From Collinsella sp. AF02-46-1 (GTDB lineage Bacteria > Actinomycetota > Coriobacteriia > Coriobacteriales > Coriobacteriaceae): DNA of 15,598 nucleotides. Both the position numbers and the translations under genes were made by a program. Positions 1 to 7,039 of this stretch are shown piece by piece (positions within the stretch are counted from its first letter, which is position 1; each line of letters starts with the position of its first letter). The notes under the pieces were generated by a model. The model made no database searches, was not told the origin of the DNA, and saw nothing but the letters and a program-made list of their open reading frames with translations. The stretch lies in NCBI GenBank assembly GCA_934876235.1, contig CAKXKM010000003.1:1-15598 (forward strand). The letters are read 5' to 3'.

Positions 1-29
1 GGGTGCTAAGTTGTTAAAACGCCGCAGCC

Positions 30-1466
30 TTAAAGCTCAAGCTCGTTCAAACGTAAGATCGCCACGATATAAATCTTGAGCGCCTGCTTGAGCTGTTCCT
101 CGTTGGCGCACTCATTGGGGCCGTGCATCTGGCCGCCCCATGCGGGCAGCTCCAGGCCGGTCTCCTCGGGGCCAAACGAGACGGCGCGGGCAAAGTTGCG
201 TGCGTACGTGCCGCCGCCCATGGCAAAGGGCTCAGCATGCTTGCCCGTAAACTCGTTATAGGTATCAATAAGCGCCTTCACGGCCGGATCGTCGGCAGAG
301 ACCGAGAACGGCACCTTCGCACGACCCACACGGCACGTCACGCCAAAACGGCCCACGAGCGGATCGAGCTGCTCGCGGATGGTATCGGCACTCGTGCTGT
401 CGGGGAAGCGCACGTCGATGACCTGCTCAATATGGCCATCCGCCACGCGGATGACGCCAGCGTTGCAGGTAAGCGGGCCAAACGCCGGACTCGTCGCATC
501 GATACCCAGGCCGCGGCCATAGGCGTCCGCATGCACAAAGGCCAGGAACTTGACGAACTCGTGCTCGGCAGGCGTCAGCAGGCGCTCGTCGCGCGCACCA
601 AACGCATCCTCGGCCTCGCGCAGATACGCCACGATGAGGCCGACGGCGTTGATCGTTCCCTCTGGCATCGAGGCATGACCGCCAATGCCGTGGGCGAAAA
701 TCTGCGCATGCCCGTTATCGAGCGCCGTGATCTCCAGGCGGTCGCCGTTCTCGACCGGCGCCGGCAGCTCATCGGCGGCAATCGCAAGCTCGCAGATAGA
801 CTGCGACGGAATGGCGTTGCTCGCCTCGGCACCGCTCCAGGACACAATGCGCCCGCCGTCGATCTTGGAGCTCACAAATGTCGCCCCAAACTGGCCCTTC
901 TCGGCATTACAGACCGGGAACTCGGCATCGGGCGTAAACAGAAAGTCGGGGTTCGCGTGGTTCTCCAGATAATGGTGAACGTCGGACATGCCCACTTCCT
1001 CATCGCAGCCCAGCAGTGCGCGGAAGGTGTAGCGCGGAACAATGCCGTGCTTGAGCAGATAGGCGCCGGCGTAGAGCGACAGCACCGCCGGACCCTTGTC
1101 GTCGATAACGCCGCGGCCGAGCAGCCAGCCCTCGCGACGCTCCATCGCAAACGGGTCGGTGTTCCAGCCCGGGCCGGCGGGCACCACGTCCACGTGGCAG
1201 ATGGTCGCGAGCTGCTTGTCGCCGCGGCCAGGAATATCGGCAATGCCCACATAGCCCTCGTCGTCGCTCGTCTGATAGCCGAGCTTCTGCGCGATGCCGA
1301 GCGCACAGTCGAGCGCGTCACGGACCGGGCGGCCAAACGGCGCGCCGGGCTCTGCATCGGCAGAAACTGCCACGGACGGATAGCTCACCAGCTGCTCGAT
1401 ATCGGCGACGACATCTTCCCAGACCTCGTCGACATACTCGGCGACGCTCTGCTCCACCTGATTCAT
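30..1466 (-). CDS. pepV: M20 family dipeptidase, PepV type
   Basis: Predicted cytoplasmic dinuclear-zinc dipeptidase of the PepV/Sapep branch of the M20 family, cleaving dipeptides and some related amino-terminal substrates. The 478-residue product has usual PepV length and no signal peptide. The M20 metal-binding landmarks are visible: HVDVVP at 91-96 (ligand His91), GRGVIDDKGP at 117-126 (bridging Asp122), GCDEEVG at 153-159 (catalytic and ligand glutamates 156/157), Asp180 in TPDAEFP, and a late His448 in MHGPNE. The ATG at 1466 is preferred over an in-frame ATG 45 nt upstream, because a near-perfect Shine-Dalgarno (TAAGGAGGTC) lies just before it. It lies 54 nt downstream of the HAD phosphatase gene on the same strand, so the two are probably co-transcribed. 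The exact substrate cannot be told from sequence. Confidence 0.93.
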   Translation of the reverse strand: MNQVEQSVAEYVDEVWEDVVADIEQLVSYPSVAVSADAEPGAPFGRPVRDALDCALGIAQKLGYQTSDDEGYVGIADIPGRGDKQLATICHVDVVPAGPGWNTDPFAMERREGWLLGRGVIDDKGPAVLSLYAGAYLLKHGIVPRYTFRALLGCDEEVGMSDVHHYLENHANPDFLFTPDAEFPVCNAEKGQFGATFVSSKIDGGRIVSWSGAEASNAIPSQSICELAIAADELPAPVENGDRLEITALDNGHAQIFAHGIGGHASMPEGTINAVGLIVAYLREAEDAFGARDERLLTPAEHEFVKFLAFVHADAYGRGLGIDATSPAFGPLTCNAGVIRVADGHIEQVIDVRFPDSTSADTIREQLDPLVGRFGVTCRVGRAKVPFSVSADDPAVKALIDTYNEFTGKHAEPFAMGGGTYARNFARAVSFGPEETGLELPAWGGQMHGPNECANEEQLKQALKIYIVAILRLNELEL

Positions 1467-1484
1467 GGACGACCTCCTTACCAA

Positions 1485-1510
1485 TGAGCGGCGAGCGCGC
1501 TCGCCCCTCA
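1485..1510 (-). repeat. GC-rich 26-bp palindrome just upstream of the PepV ribosome binding site
   Basis: Positions 1490-1505 form a perfect 16-bp palindrome (GGCGAGCG followed by its reverse complement). TGAG at 1485-1488 and CTCA at 1507-1510 extend it, interrupted by one mismatch at 1489/1506. In the minus-strand transcript this would be a compact hairpin ending about five bases before the Shine-Dalgarno of the dipeptidase gene. No T-run follows, so it is not a standard terminator. A role in mRNA processing or translation is possible but unproven. Confidence 0.55.
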
Positions 1511-1520
1511 CATTACGTCA

Positions 1521-2183
1521 TTAGATAGCGAAAAGTTTAGCAAGCTCGGCCACCGAGTGCACCACCGCATCGGCACCCGCCGCCTCGTGCTCGCCCGGCG
1601 CCGCCGCGCCCGAATAGATGCCGATGCACGGCACGCCCATTGCGTGCGCGCCCTCCACATCGTTAAAGCGATCGCCGATCATCACGGCATCGTCGGCCGT
1701 CGCGCCGAGCGCCGCCAGGGCATCGCGGACCGAATCGGCCTTGGTCTCGCGTCCCTGCGGCGGATTCATGCCAATCACCGCCTCAAACTGAGAGAGCCCG
1801 AGCTCATGCACCATGTCGATGCACTTGGCCTCCATGCGCGACGTCGCCACGGCCATACGTTTGCCTTGGGCGACCAACCCATCCAGCAGCTCGGGGACCC
1901 CATTGAACACGGGATACTCCTCCGGTCCCAGTTCATCAAAAAAGGCGCGGTACTCATCGGCCACCTCAAGCGACTCCTCGCGGGAAAAGCCGTAAAAGTC
2001 GTGAAAGCTCTTCCACAGGGGCGGCCCGATCATGCGGCGCAGATCACCCATCTGCGTCTCCGAAAACCCGCGCGCAGCCAGCGTCTTGCGCGTCGAGGTC
2101 ATCACTGCCCGACCCGTATCGGCCACCGTGCCGTCAAAATCGAACAGCACAACCGGCCGCTCGCAAAGTTGCAATGCCGCCAT
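1521..2183 (-). CDS. HAD superfamily hydrolase, phosphoglycolate-phosphatase-like
   Basis: Cytoplasmic phosphatase of the haloacid dehalogenase superfamily, Gph/PpaX-like branch. The 220-residue product has DFDGTVADT at 15-23 (nucleophile Asp15, acid/base Asp17), motif II VATSR at 112-116, Lys148 as likely motif III lysine, and GDRFND at 170-175 with the magnesium-binding aspartates. A helical cap occupies roughly residues 25-95. Family members hydrolyse phosphoglycolate, pyrophosphate or other small phosphates, and the substrate is not decidable here. The ATG at 2183 has an AGAAGGG-type Shine-Dalgarno about five bases upstream. A GTG at 2216 would add 11 residues (MEIINWGRRVP) but has a poorer ribosome site. 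It is first of a probable two-gene operon with the dipeptidase and divergent from degV. Confidence 0.88.
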   Translation of the reverse strand: MAALQLCERPVVLFDFDGTVADTGRAVMTSTRKTLAARGFSETQMGDLRRMIGPPLWKSFHDFYGFSREESLEVADEYRAFFDELGPEEYPVFNGVPELLDGLVAQGKRMAVATSRMEAKCIDMVHELGLSQFEAVIGMNPPQGRETKADSVRDALAALGATADDAVMIGDRFNDVEGAHAMGVPCIGIYSGAAAPGEHEAAGADAVVHSVAELAKLFAI

Positions 2184-2232
2184 CGGCACCCTTCTTCCCC
2201 AGTTGATGATTTCCACACCACCGCTTCAAACT

Positions 2233-2253
2233 GTTGACTATTCAACAATTGAA
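2233..2253. repeat. Overlapping AT-rich palindromes between divergent genes
   Basis: GTTGA (2233-2237) and TCAAC (2242-2246) form one inverted repeat around CTAT. TTCAA (2241-2245) and TTGAA (2249-2253) form a second that overlaps it. They sit midway in the 156-bp gap between the HAD gene (-) and degV (+), the usual position of a shared operator. There is no regulator gene beside it, so this is a suggestion only. Confidence 0.35.
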
Positions 2254-2277
2254 CCTAGCAATGTAGAGCAACTCCAC

Positions 2278-2283
2278 TATACT
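2278..2283 (+). promoter_or_regulatory. Possible -10 element of degV
   Basis: TATACT is a good -10 match located 56 nt before the degV start codon. I find no convincing -35 hexamer at 16-18 nt spacing: TTGAAC at 2249-2254 is 23 nt away and TTGACT at 2234-2239 is 38 nt away. The call rests on the -10 match and its position alone. Confidence 0.3.
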
Positions 2284-2339
2284 TGTCGCACTTTGCTTTC
2301 AGAAGGCGGCGCTGCCGCGCCCCAACGAAAGGTGCAATT

Positions 2340-3200
2340 ATGTCTTTTGCCATCATAACCGACTCCACGTCGGACATCTCCCCCGCCCGTGCCCAAGAGC
2401 TCGGCATTTACGTGATTCCGCTGCATGTGATTATCGAGGGCGAGGACCTGCTCGACCAGGTGCAGATTACCGCCGAGGAATACGTCGCCCGCATGGCCGG
2501 CTCCGAGCAGCTGCCGCACACCTCGCAGCCGAGCGCCGGCGAGTTCAAGGCGCTGTTTGACCGCGTACGCGCCGATGGCCACGACAGCGCGATCTTTATC
2601 TCGCTGTGCAGCGAGTGGTCCGCCTGCTATTCCAACGCATGCCTGGTCGCCGAGACCCACGAGCTCGACGTGCGCTGCATCGATTCGCGCACCGGCTCGG
2701 GCGCCGAGGGCCTGCTGGTGGAGTACGCGCTTGCCATGCGCGAGGACGGCCGCAGCTTGGACGAGACCGAGGCGCAGATCCGCGCGACGCTGCCCGAAGC
2801 CCACCTGCTGCTGATTCCCCGCACGCTCGAGAACCTGGTCAAAAACGGCCGCGCCCCCAAGCTCGCCGGCCAGCTGACGCAGATGCTCAACATTCGCCTG
2901 GCCGTTTCGCCGGAGTGGAAATCGGGCGAGATCAAGGCAATCAAAAAGGGCCGCGGCGCCAAGCGCATCGTCGCCAACACCATGGCAGATTGCCTCGCGT
3001 TTTTGGACGAGCACCCGGGCTCAAGCGTGCGCGTGCTCACGACCGGCGCCGCCGAGGAGCAGGAACTTGTCAACGAGGCGCTCGCGGGCCAGGACTACGT
3101 AGACGCCGGCACTGGCCCCATCGGCTGCACCATCGCCACCCACGTAGGCGTCGATGCCATCGCCATCAGCTACTGCCCCCGCTACCAGCCCATCCACTAG
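2340..3200 (+). CDS. degV: DegV family fatty-acid-binding protein
   Basis: 286-residue DegV-fold protein. Family members bind a fatty acid. In Firmicutes the FakB proteins of this family present fatty acids to the kinase FakA for entry into phospholipid synthesis, so a similar lipid-handling role is likely. Visible landmarks are the N-terminal ITDSTSDIS (6-14), the TSQPSAGEF motif at 61-69 whose Thr/Ser contact the fatty-acid carboxylate in solved members, the LCSEWSACYSNA segment (89-100) matching the second ligand-binding serine motif, and DSRTGSGAEG (115-124). The ATG at 2340 has a GAAAGG ribosome site and begins at the conserved N-terminus. A TTG further upstream would add 19 unconserved residues. 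No fakA-like kinase gene lies in this window. It is transcribed alone, facing the LOG gene. Confidence 0.93.
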   Translation: MSFAIITDSTSDISPARAQELGIYVIPLHVIIEGEDLLDQVQITAEEYVARMAGSEQLPHTSQPSAGEFKALFDRVRADGHDSAIFISLCSEWSACYSNACLVAETHELDVRCIDSRTGSGAEGLLVEYALAMREDGRSLDETEAQIRATLPEAHLLLIPRTLENLVKNGRAPKLAGQLTQMLNIRLAVSPEWKSGEIKAIKKGRGAKRIVANTMADCLAFLDEHPGSSVRVLTTGAAEEQELVNEALAGQDYVDAGTGPIGCTIATHVGVDAIAISYCPRYQPIH

Positions 3201-3215
3201 GGGCACCTTTACCTC

Positions 3216-3278
3216 TTGCGGTGGAATAGGGACTGTTTTTGGCTTATTAGCCGCCAATCAATCCCTATTCCACCGCAA
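3216..3278 (+). repeat. Long hairpin with 17-bp perfect stem and GTTTTTGGC at the start of the loop
   Basis: The arm at 3216-3232 is exactly complementary to 3262-3278. The 29-nt loop holds GTTTTTGGC near its start and a nested four-base-pair hairpin (GGCT-TATT-AGCC, 3241-3252). It begins 15 nt after the degV stop codon. A related hairpin, in minus orientation, lies at 8887-8950 after queA, with the same loop start and similar arms. Most likely a member of a dispersed palindromic repeat family acting as a 3' end structure. Confidence 0.8.
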
Positions 3279-3295
3279 CTTGGAAGCAGTTCATT

Positions 3296-3357
3296 TGGGA
3301 CGGGGCTAAAAAGACTGGCATGTAACGTTACGCACCGGTCTTTTTAGCCCCGTCCCA
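3296..3357 (+). terminator. 23-bp inverted repeat between convergent degV and LOG genes, likely terminator
   Basis: Arms 3296-3318 and 3335-3357 pair over 23 bp with a single T-G pair, which is a G-U wobble in a plus-strand transcript and a mismatch in a minus-strand one. The 16-nt loop contains a self-complementary ten-mer, GTAACGTTAC (3322-3331). The arms carry the GGGACGGGGCTAAAAAGAC repeat, parts of which recur near 11020-11081 and 13971. The plus-strand stem is followed by a short TTTT. Its position between convergent genes suggests transcription termination, possibly in both directions. Confidence 0.65.
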
Positions 3358-3368
3358 TTTTAGCTACT

Positions 3369-4127
3369 CTACATCAGCCCGCTGAGCGCAATGTCAACGG
3401 CCTCGTTGAGGTCGTCGGTAATGTGCACCAGCTCCGGATCGAGCGGGCTGATCATACCGGCATTCATCACCGGGCCGTTGAGCCAGTCGAACAGGCCCTG
3501 CCAGTACTCGGTGCCCACCAAAACGAGCGGCATGCGCTTAACCTTGTGCGTCTGTACCAGCGTGAGCACCTCGAACATCTCGTCGAGCGTGCCAAAGCCG
3601 CCGGGAAATACGATGGCGCCCGAGCTGTACTTAACGAACATGGTTTTGCGCACAAAGAAGTAGCGGAAGTCCATGCCGAGGTTCACGTATTTATTGAGCC
3701 CCTGCTCGTGCGGCAATTCAATGCCTAGGCCAACTGACTTGCCGTTGACACTCGCCGCTCCCCTGTTGGCCGCTTCCATGATGCCGGGGCCGCCACCGGT
3801 GATGACCGCCACGCCACGTTGCGCGATCTTGCGCCCGACGGTACGCGCCGCCTTGTAGAGCGGATCGGTCTTGGGCGTGCGGGCGCTACCGAAGATGGTC
3901 ACCGCAGGTCCAAGCTCGGCAAGCGCGCCAAAACCATCGACAAACTCTGCCTGAATGCGCAGCACGCGCCACGGGTCGGCATGCAGCCAGTCGGTCGAGT
4001 CCTCGGGCGCCAGCAGGTTGGCGTAGGTGTTGTCCTTAGGAATCATGGGGCCGCGCATGACCACGGGGCCGCGGCGGTACGTCTCGTCGTAGGCAGGCTC
4101 GCCCTCGACGTTCTCATTCTTAATCAT
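3369..4127 (-). CDS. LOG family protein (nucleoside 5'-monophosphate phosphoribohydrolase-like)
   Basis: 252-residue Rossmann-fold protein of the LOG/TIGR00730 family. Characterised members release the base from N6-modified adenosine monophosphates (cytokinin activation in plants) or hydrolyse purine monophosphates. The bacterial role is usually unproven. The signature glycine motif GGGPGIMEA (111-119) and the paired PGGFGTLDE (175-183) are both present, with Arg160 and Glu183 at the expected catalytic positions. About 60 residues precede the core, as in the longer bacterial members. The ATG at 4127 is chosen because AGGAG lies seven bases before it. A longer upstream reading frame would run through the terminator hairpin at 4145-4191 and is unlikely. 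It follows tgt on the same strand but is separated from it by that terminator. Confidence 0.9.
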   Translation of the reverse strand: MIKNENVEGEPAYDETYRRGPVVMRGPMIPKDNTYANLLAPEDSTDWLHADPWRVLRIQAEFVDGFGALAELGPAVTIFGSARTPKTDPLYKAARTVGRKIAQRGVAVITGGGPGIMEAANRGAASVNGKSVGLGIELPHEQGLNKYVNLGMDFRYFFVRKTMFVKYSSGAIVFPGGFGTLDEMFEVLTLVQTHKVKRMPLVLVGTEYWQGLFDWLNGPVMNAGMISPLDPELVHITDDLNEAVDIALSGLM

Positions 4128-4139
4128 GGGTACTCCTAT

Positions 4140-4191
4140 CGAGAAAAAGAAAAACGGGCGGGGTCGACGCTGTGCGCCAAACACCCGCCCG
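4140..4191 (-). terminator. Intrinsic terminator between tgt and the LOG gene
   Basis: In the minus-strand transcript an 8-bp GC-only stem, CGGGCGGG (from 4191-4184) with its complement (4162-4155), extends by two more pairs past a bulged base. It is followed directly by TTTTTCTTTTTCTC. This is a textbook intrinsic terminator for tgt. It ends only about 28 nt before the LOG start codon, so it lies in the LOG leader if transcription starts further upstream, where it could act as an attenuator. The 4192-4340 stretch above it holds nothing else I can support. Confidence 0.75.
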
Positions 4192-4340
4192 AACATCAAC
4201 TATTCGGTATGGTACCCACGATGCATCAAGTGCTTGCAAGCTATCGGTCATCGGTCGCGCAAGCGGTGTTAGCAAACGTGATGACCGGCCGGCGCTCGCC
4301 CCTTGCCGTTGCCCGCGCTCTGCAAGCGCCCGTGCTGCTC

Positions 4341-5480
4341 TTAGTAATCCACCGCCGCAGGGCTGTTCATCCAGTCGCTCACGAACGCGCCGTAGCGGCC
4401 CTCGATAATGGCCTGGCGGGCCCGCTGCATAAGGTTGAGCAGGTAGTAGATGTTGTGCATCGAAAGCAGAATGCCGCCGAGCATCTCCTTCTGCGTGACC
4501 ATGTGACGGATGAGCGCACGGCTGTAACCGCCCGTGCACACCGGGCAGGTGCAGGTGGGATCGATGGGACCGTCGTCGTGCGCAAAGCGAGCGTTGCGGA
4601 AGTTGAGGCGACCCTCGCTGGAGAATGCCGTGCCCATACGGCCGGTGCGCGTCGGCAGCACGCAGTCAAACATGTCGATGCCCACGCCAACGCCGCGCAC
4701 GAGCGTGGTCGGGTTGCCGACACCCATCAGGTAGCGCGGCTTATGCTTGGGCATGTACTCGCTCACGAGCGGCGCCAGGGTCTCGAACATGGTCTCGTGA
4801 TCCTCGCCCACCGAATAGCCACCGATACCATAGCCCGGGAAGTCGCCGCACTCCTCCAGATGGCGCAGCGAGCGCAGGCGCAGATCCAGGTGCATGCCGC
4901 CCTGAACGATGCCAAAGAGCGCCTGGTCATCGCGGGTATGCGCCTTATAGCAGCGCTCGGCCCACATGCTCGACAGCTCAACGGCGCGCTCAACGTAGGC
5001 GCGCGTGGCGGGATAGCCCGGGCACTGGTCGAGCTGCATGCAGATATCGGAGCCGAGTTTCATGGCGATTTCCATGTTGTCCTCGGGCGTCCAAAACACG
5101 TGGCGGCCGTCGTAATCGTTGACGATAAAGCGCACGCCCTCATCGGTGAGCTTGACGGCATCGTTGTGGCTGAAGACCTGGAAACCGCCCGAGTCGGTGA
5201 GGATGGGGCCGTGCCAGTTCATGAACTTGTGCAGGCCGCCCAGCTCGGCGATGGTATCCTCGCCGGGACGCATGGACAGATGATAGGTATTGGCGAGCAC
5301 GATCTGGGCGCCGAGCTTCTTGACAGTCTCGGTAGGAATGCCCTTGACGTTTGCCTTGGTGCCCACGGGCATAAAAATCGGCGTCTCGATGTCGCCGTGC
5401 GGGGTGTGCAGTACGCCGGCACGCGCGTGCGTCGTCGGATCCTCGGCAATCAGGTCGAATTTAAAAAGGTTCTGGTCCAT
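4341..5480 (-). CDS. tgt: tRNA-guanine transglycosylase (queuine/preQ1 tRNA-ribosyltransferase)
   Basis: Exchanges guanine 34 of tRNAs with GUN anticodons (Asp, Asn, His, Tyr) for preQ1, the entry of queuosine into tRNA. The 379-residue product has normal bacterial length. The general acid/base region LTDSGGFQVFS contains Asp96. The nucleophile Asp272 is in MFDCVLPTRTGR, followed by the tRNA-binding arginine stretch. The structural zinc site is C310, C312, C315 and H342 (CTCPVC and MHN). GGYSVGED (220-227) is part of the substrate pocket. The start ATG has AAGGAG about ten bases upstream. A TATAAT box precedes it, and a strong terminator follows, so it is probably transcribed alone. queA and queH, which act after it, lie at 9156-11019. 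Confidence 0.97.
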   Translation of the reverse strand: MDQNLFKFDLIAEDPTTHARAGVLHTPHGDIETPIFMPVGTKANVKGIPTETVKKLGAQIVLANTYHLSMRPGEDTIAELGGLHKFMNWHGPILTDSGGFQVFSHNDAVKLTDEGVRFIVNDYDGRHVFWTPEDNMEIAMKLGSDICMQLDQCPGYPATRAYVERAVELSSMWAERCYKAHTRDDQALFGIVQGGMHLDLRLRSLRHLEECGDFPGYGIGGYSVGEDHETMFETLAPLVSEYMPKHKPRYLMGVGNPTTLVRGVGVGIDMFDCVLPTRTGRMGTAFSSEGRLNFRNARFAHDDGPIDPTCTCPVCTGGYSRALIRHMVTQKEMLGGILLSMHNIYYLLNLMQRARQAIIEGRYGAFVSDWMNSPAAVDY

Positions 5481-5517
5481 AAACTGGAACTCCTTGGTTG
5501 CGGTTCATACGCAAACC

Positions 5518-5546
5518 ATTATACGGGCAACCCGCAAGAAGCACCG
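5518..5546 (-). promoter_or_regulatory. tgt: Probable tgt promoter
   Basis: A perfect TATAAT lies on the minus strand at 5523-5518, about 38 nt upstream of the tgt start codon. The region 16-18 nt further upstream reads around CGGTGC and is a poor -35, so the call rests on the -10 box. No preQ1-riboswitch-like pattern is visible between it and the gene. Confidence 0.5.
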
Positions 5547-5585
5547 ACTCGACAGAAACTAGTGCATTAGGATCAGGTTCCCGCG

Positions 5586-5756
5586 CTAGTCGTTGGGTAG
5601 TCGTTGGGGACAGTCTTAAACGACTAGACGTTGGGGACAGTCTTCAGCGCCATCTTGCAAATGAGCGCCCCAATCTGCCGGCACTCAGGGACTGTCCCCA
5701 AGTGCCGGCAAGAGTGTCCCTTTCGACTAGTCATTTAAGAACGTCCCCAACGACTA
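5586..5756. repeat. Cluster of short hairpins sharing a GGGGAC loop (repeat tract A)
   Basis: This tract holds several related units. A complete unit at 5598-5626 has a stem AGTCGTT/AACGACT around GGGGACAGTCTTA. A fragment precedes it at 5586-5597 and another follows at 5628-5644. A unit at 5676-5710 has a different 10-bp stem (TGCCGGCACT) around the same GGGGACAGTCC-type loop read on the minus strand. A full unit in opposite orientation at 5728-5756 mirrors the first. TTGGGGACAGTC at 5631-5642 can also pair with 5690-5701. The tract is the distal part of the structured module following the SDR gene. Confidence 0.8.
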
Positions 5757-5776
5757 CATCCAACAGTCAAGGTAAC

Positions 5777-5901
5777 GCCGATGCTCTGACAACATCAGCG
5801 AGCGGTCACCAGAGCGAACAAATTGGCATGAAAAGAGGACGGCATAGACCTTCTGGTCATGCCGCCCTCTTTGAATGACAAGTTGTCGCTCTGGTGACCG
5901 C
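5777..5901 (-). ncRNA. Candidate structured RNA element, copy A (long stem-loop)
   Basis: A 15-bp perfect basal stem joins 5802-5816 with 5887-5901. Inside is a second stem, 5832-5845 with 5859-5872, which is continuous on the minus strand through one G-U pair but has an A-C mismatch on the plus strand. It is capped by GACC-AGAA-GGTC (minus strand, 5858-5847). A flanking block, 5777-5801, shares sequence with copy B (8992-9017). The copy B basal stem has the same length with 8 of 15 positions changed and all compensated. Whether this works as RNA, as a 3' UTR structure or as folded single-stranded DNA is inference. Confidence 0.6.
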
Positions 5902-5914
5902 GCAGCGTCGGCCC

Positions 5915-5942
5915 GTTACGCGGTTTGGTAAAACCGCGTAAC
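5915..5942 (-). repeat. 12-bp hairpin directly after the SDR stop codon
   Basis: GTTACGCGGTTT at 5915-5926 pairs perfectly with 5931-5942 across a four-base loop. It begins two bases after the SDR stop codon on the minus strand. No T-run follows it in the transcript, so it is not a classical intrinsic terminator. The same hairpin, with a three-base loop and a swapped closing pair, follows queA at 9129-9155. Confidence 0.85.
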
Positions 5943-5944
5943 TC

Positions 5945-6745
5945 CTACGGACGCTGGCCCATGCCACCCTCGAGGGTGACGGTCTCGCCGTTCATGTACT
6001 TAAAGTCGGGACCGCAGAGCTGAACGACCACGCGGCCGATTTCCTTCTCGACGTCGCCGTAGTGACCCGCCGGTGGCATGTGGACGTTGGCCTTGAACGC
6101 CTCGGGATAAGCATCCTGGAAGTTCTCGAGCGCAGCGGTCCAAGCAAGCGGGCAAACGATATTGACGTTGATGCCGTCCTTGCCCCACTCGTTGGCGGCA
6201 ACGCGAGTCAAACCGCGGATGCCCTCCTTGGCAGCGGCATAGCTGCACTGGCCGTAGTTGCCAAACAGGCCGGCGCCCGAGGCAAAGTTGACCACGGAGC
6301 CCTTGGTCTCCTTCAGGTGCGGGTAGGCCTTCTGCATGTACAGGTAGGTGGCATACAGGCCAGAGTAAATGGCCAGGTTAAACTGATCCATGGTGTGATC
6401 GGCAATGGTCACGCCCGAGGCGCTGGCCTGAGCATTGTTGACGACGGCATCGATGCGGCCGAACTCCTCAATAGCCTTGTCGATGACGTTCTGGACGACA
6501 GCCTCGTTGTCCTGACCAGCCGAAACATCGGCCTGAACAGGCAAAACCTTGACACCGTACTCGGCCTCGAGGGATTCCTTGGCGGCCTCGAGCTTGGCAA
6601 CGTTGCGGCCGGTAATGACGAGGTTTGCGCCCTCCTTGGCAAAAGCGATATCGATACCGTAGCCGATGGAGCCAGCGGAGCCGTCCTTGAGCGTGGCCTT
6701 GCCGCCGCCGGTGACGATCACGGTCTTACCAGTGAAAAGTCCCAT
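5945..6745 (-). CDS. SDR oxidoreductase, probable bile-acid 12-alpha-hydroxysteroid dehydrogenase
   Basis: 266-residue classical short-chain dehydrogenase. The N-terminal Rossmann motif is VTGGGK...GSIGYG (11-30), with a longer glycine loop than usual. Arg47 in ITGRN favours NADP(H). The active site is Asn103/104 in NNAQ, Ser156, Tyr169 and Lys173. The blocks NNAQASASG, SGLYAT, FASGAGLFGN, QCSYAAAKEGIRG and the C-terminal FKYMNGETVTLEGGMG closely match my memory of clostridial and Eggerthella 12-alpha-HSDHs, where NNAQ replaces the usual NNAG. Those enzymes reversibly oxidise the 12-alpha hydroxyl of bile acids. I recall the similarity and did not compute it, so another steroid or alcohol substrate remains possible. 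The ATG at 6745 follows an AAAGGA ribosome site. It stands alone, with its own promoter, between tgt and the coiled-coil gene. Confidence 0.85.
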   Translation of the reverse strand: MGLFTGKTVIVTGGGKATLKDGSAGSIGYGIDIAFAKEGANLVITGRNVAKLEAAKESLEAEYGVKVLPVQADVSAGQDNEAVVQNVIDKAIEEFGRIDAVVNNAQASASGVTIADHTMDQFNLAIYSGLYATYLYMQKAYPHLKETKGSVVNFASGAGLFGNYGQCSYAAAKEGIRGLTRVAANEWGKDGINVNIVCPLAWTAALENFQDAYPEAFKANVHMPPAGHYGDVEKEIGRVVVQLCGPDFKYMNGETVTLEGGMGQRP

Positions 6746-6870
6746 ATAAAGTCCTTTCAAATCGCGACGGGCGCACCCGCCGACTGCGCGCATCCAAATA
6801 AACGCGACAAAAGCTGAAATGCAACTTTAACGGGTTCAAGTGAAAAGAAAAGGCCTCGGCAGGCGAACGG

Positions 6871-6900
6871 CATAACGTCTTTCGGCGAAGGGATTGTCAA
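6871..6900 (-). promoter_or_regulatory. Probable promoter of the SDR gene
   Basis: The minus strand carries a perfect TTGACA (6900-6895) and, 18 nt on, GTTATG (6876-6871) as a plausible -10. Transcription would start near 6865, giving a leader of about 120 nt. The leader is GC-rich with short self-complementary stretches but no structure I recognise. The 6746-7039 gap also holds the start region of the divergent coiled-coil gene. Confidence 0.5.
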
Positions 6901-7039
6901 GTACAAACTGGATAAAGTGGCCGAGTTTTTGCTATCGACGCGAGCCATCGAACACGTTTTGAAACTTTGCTGCAGCGCGCGGGATGTCGGCGCGAGACTT
7001 TATCATAGGGTGACAAACAACGATGAGGAGCACATGCCT

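Noticed and set aside
4128..4199. Longer start for the LOG gene at 4199
   Set aside because: The extra 24 residues run through the tgt terminator stem and T-run (FFFFS), while the ATG at 4127 has a proper AGGAG site.
5586..5760. CRISPR array
   Set aside because: Repeats are palindromic, alternate in orientation and have irregular spacing. There are no uniform spacers and no cas genes.
5915..5942. Intrinsic terminator directly after the SDR gene (and likewise 9129-9155 after queA)
   Set aside because: The hairpin abuts the stop codon but no T-run follows it in the transcript, so a standard Rho-independent terminator is not supported.
5586..5944. Insertion sequence or MITE with terminal inverted repeats
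   Set aside because: The two ends of the module are not inverted repeats of each other, no target duplication is visible and no transposase is present. A mobile origin stays possible but unsupported.
7001..7006. TATCAT as -10 of the coiled-coil gene
   Set aside because: It sits at a suitable distance from the gene, but no acceptable -35 or extended -10 accompanies it.
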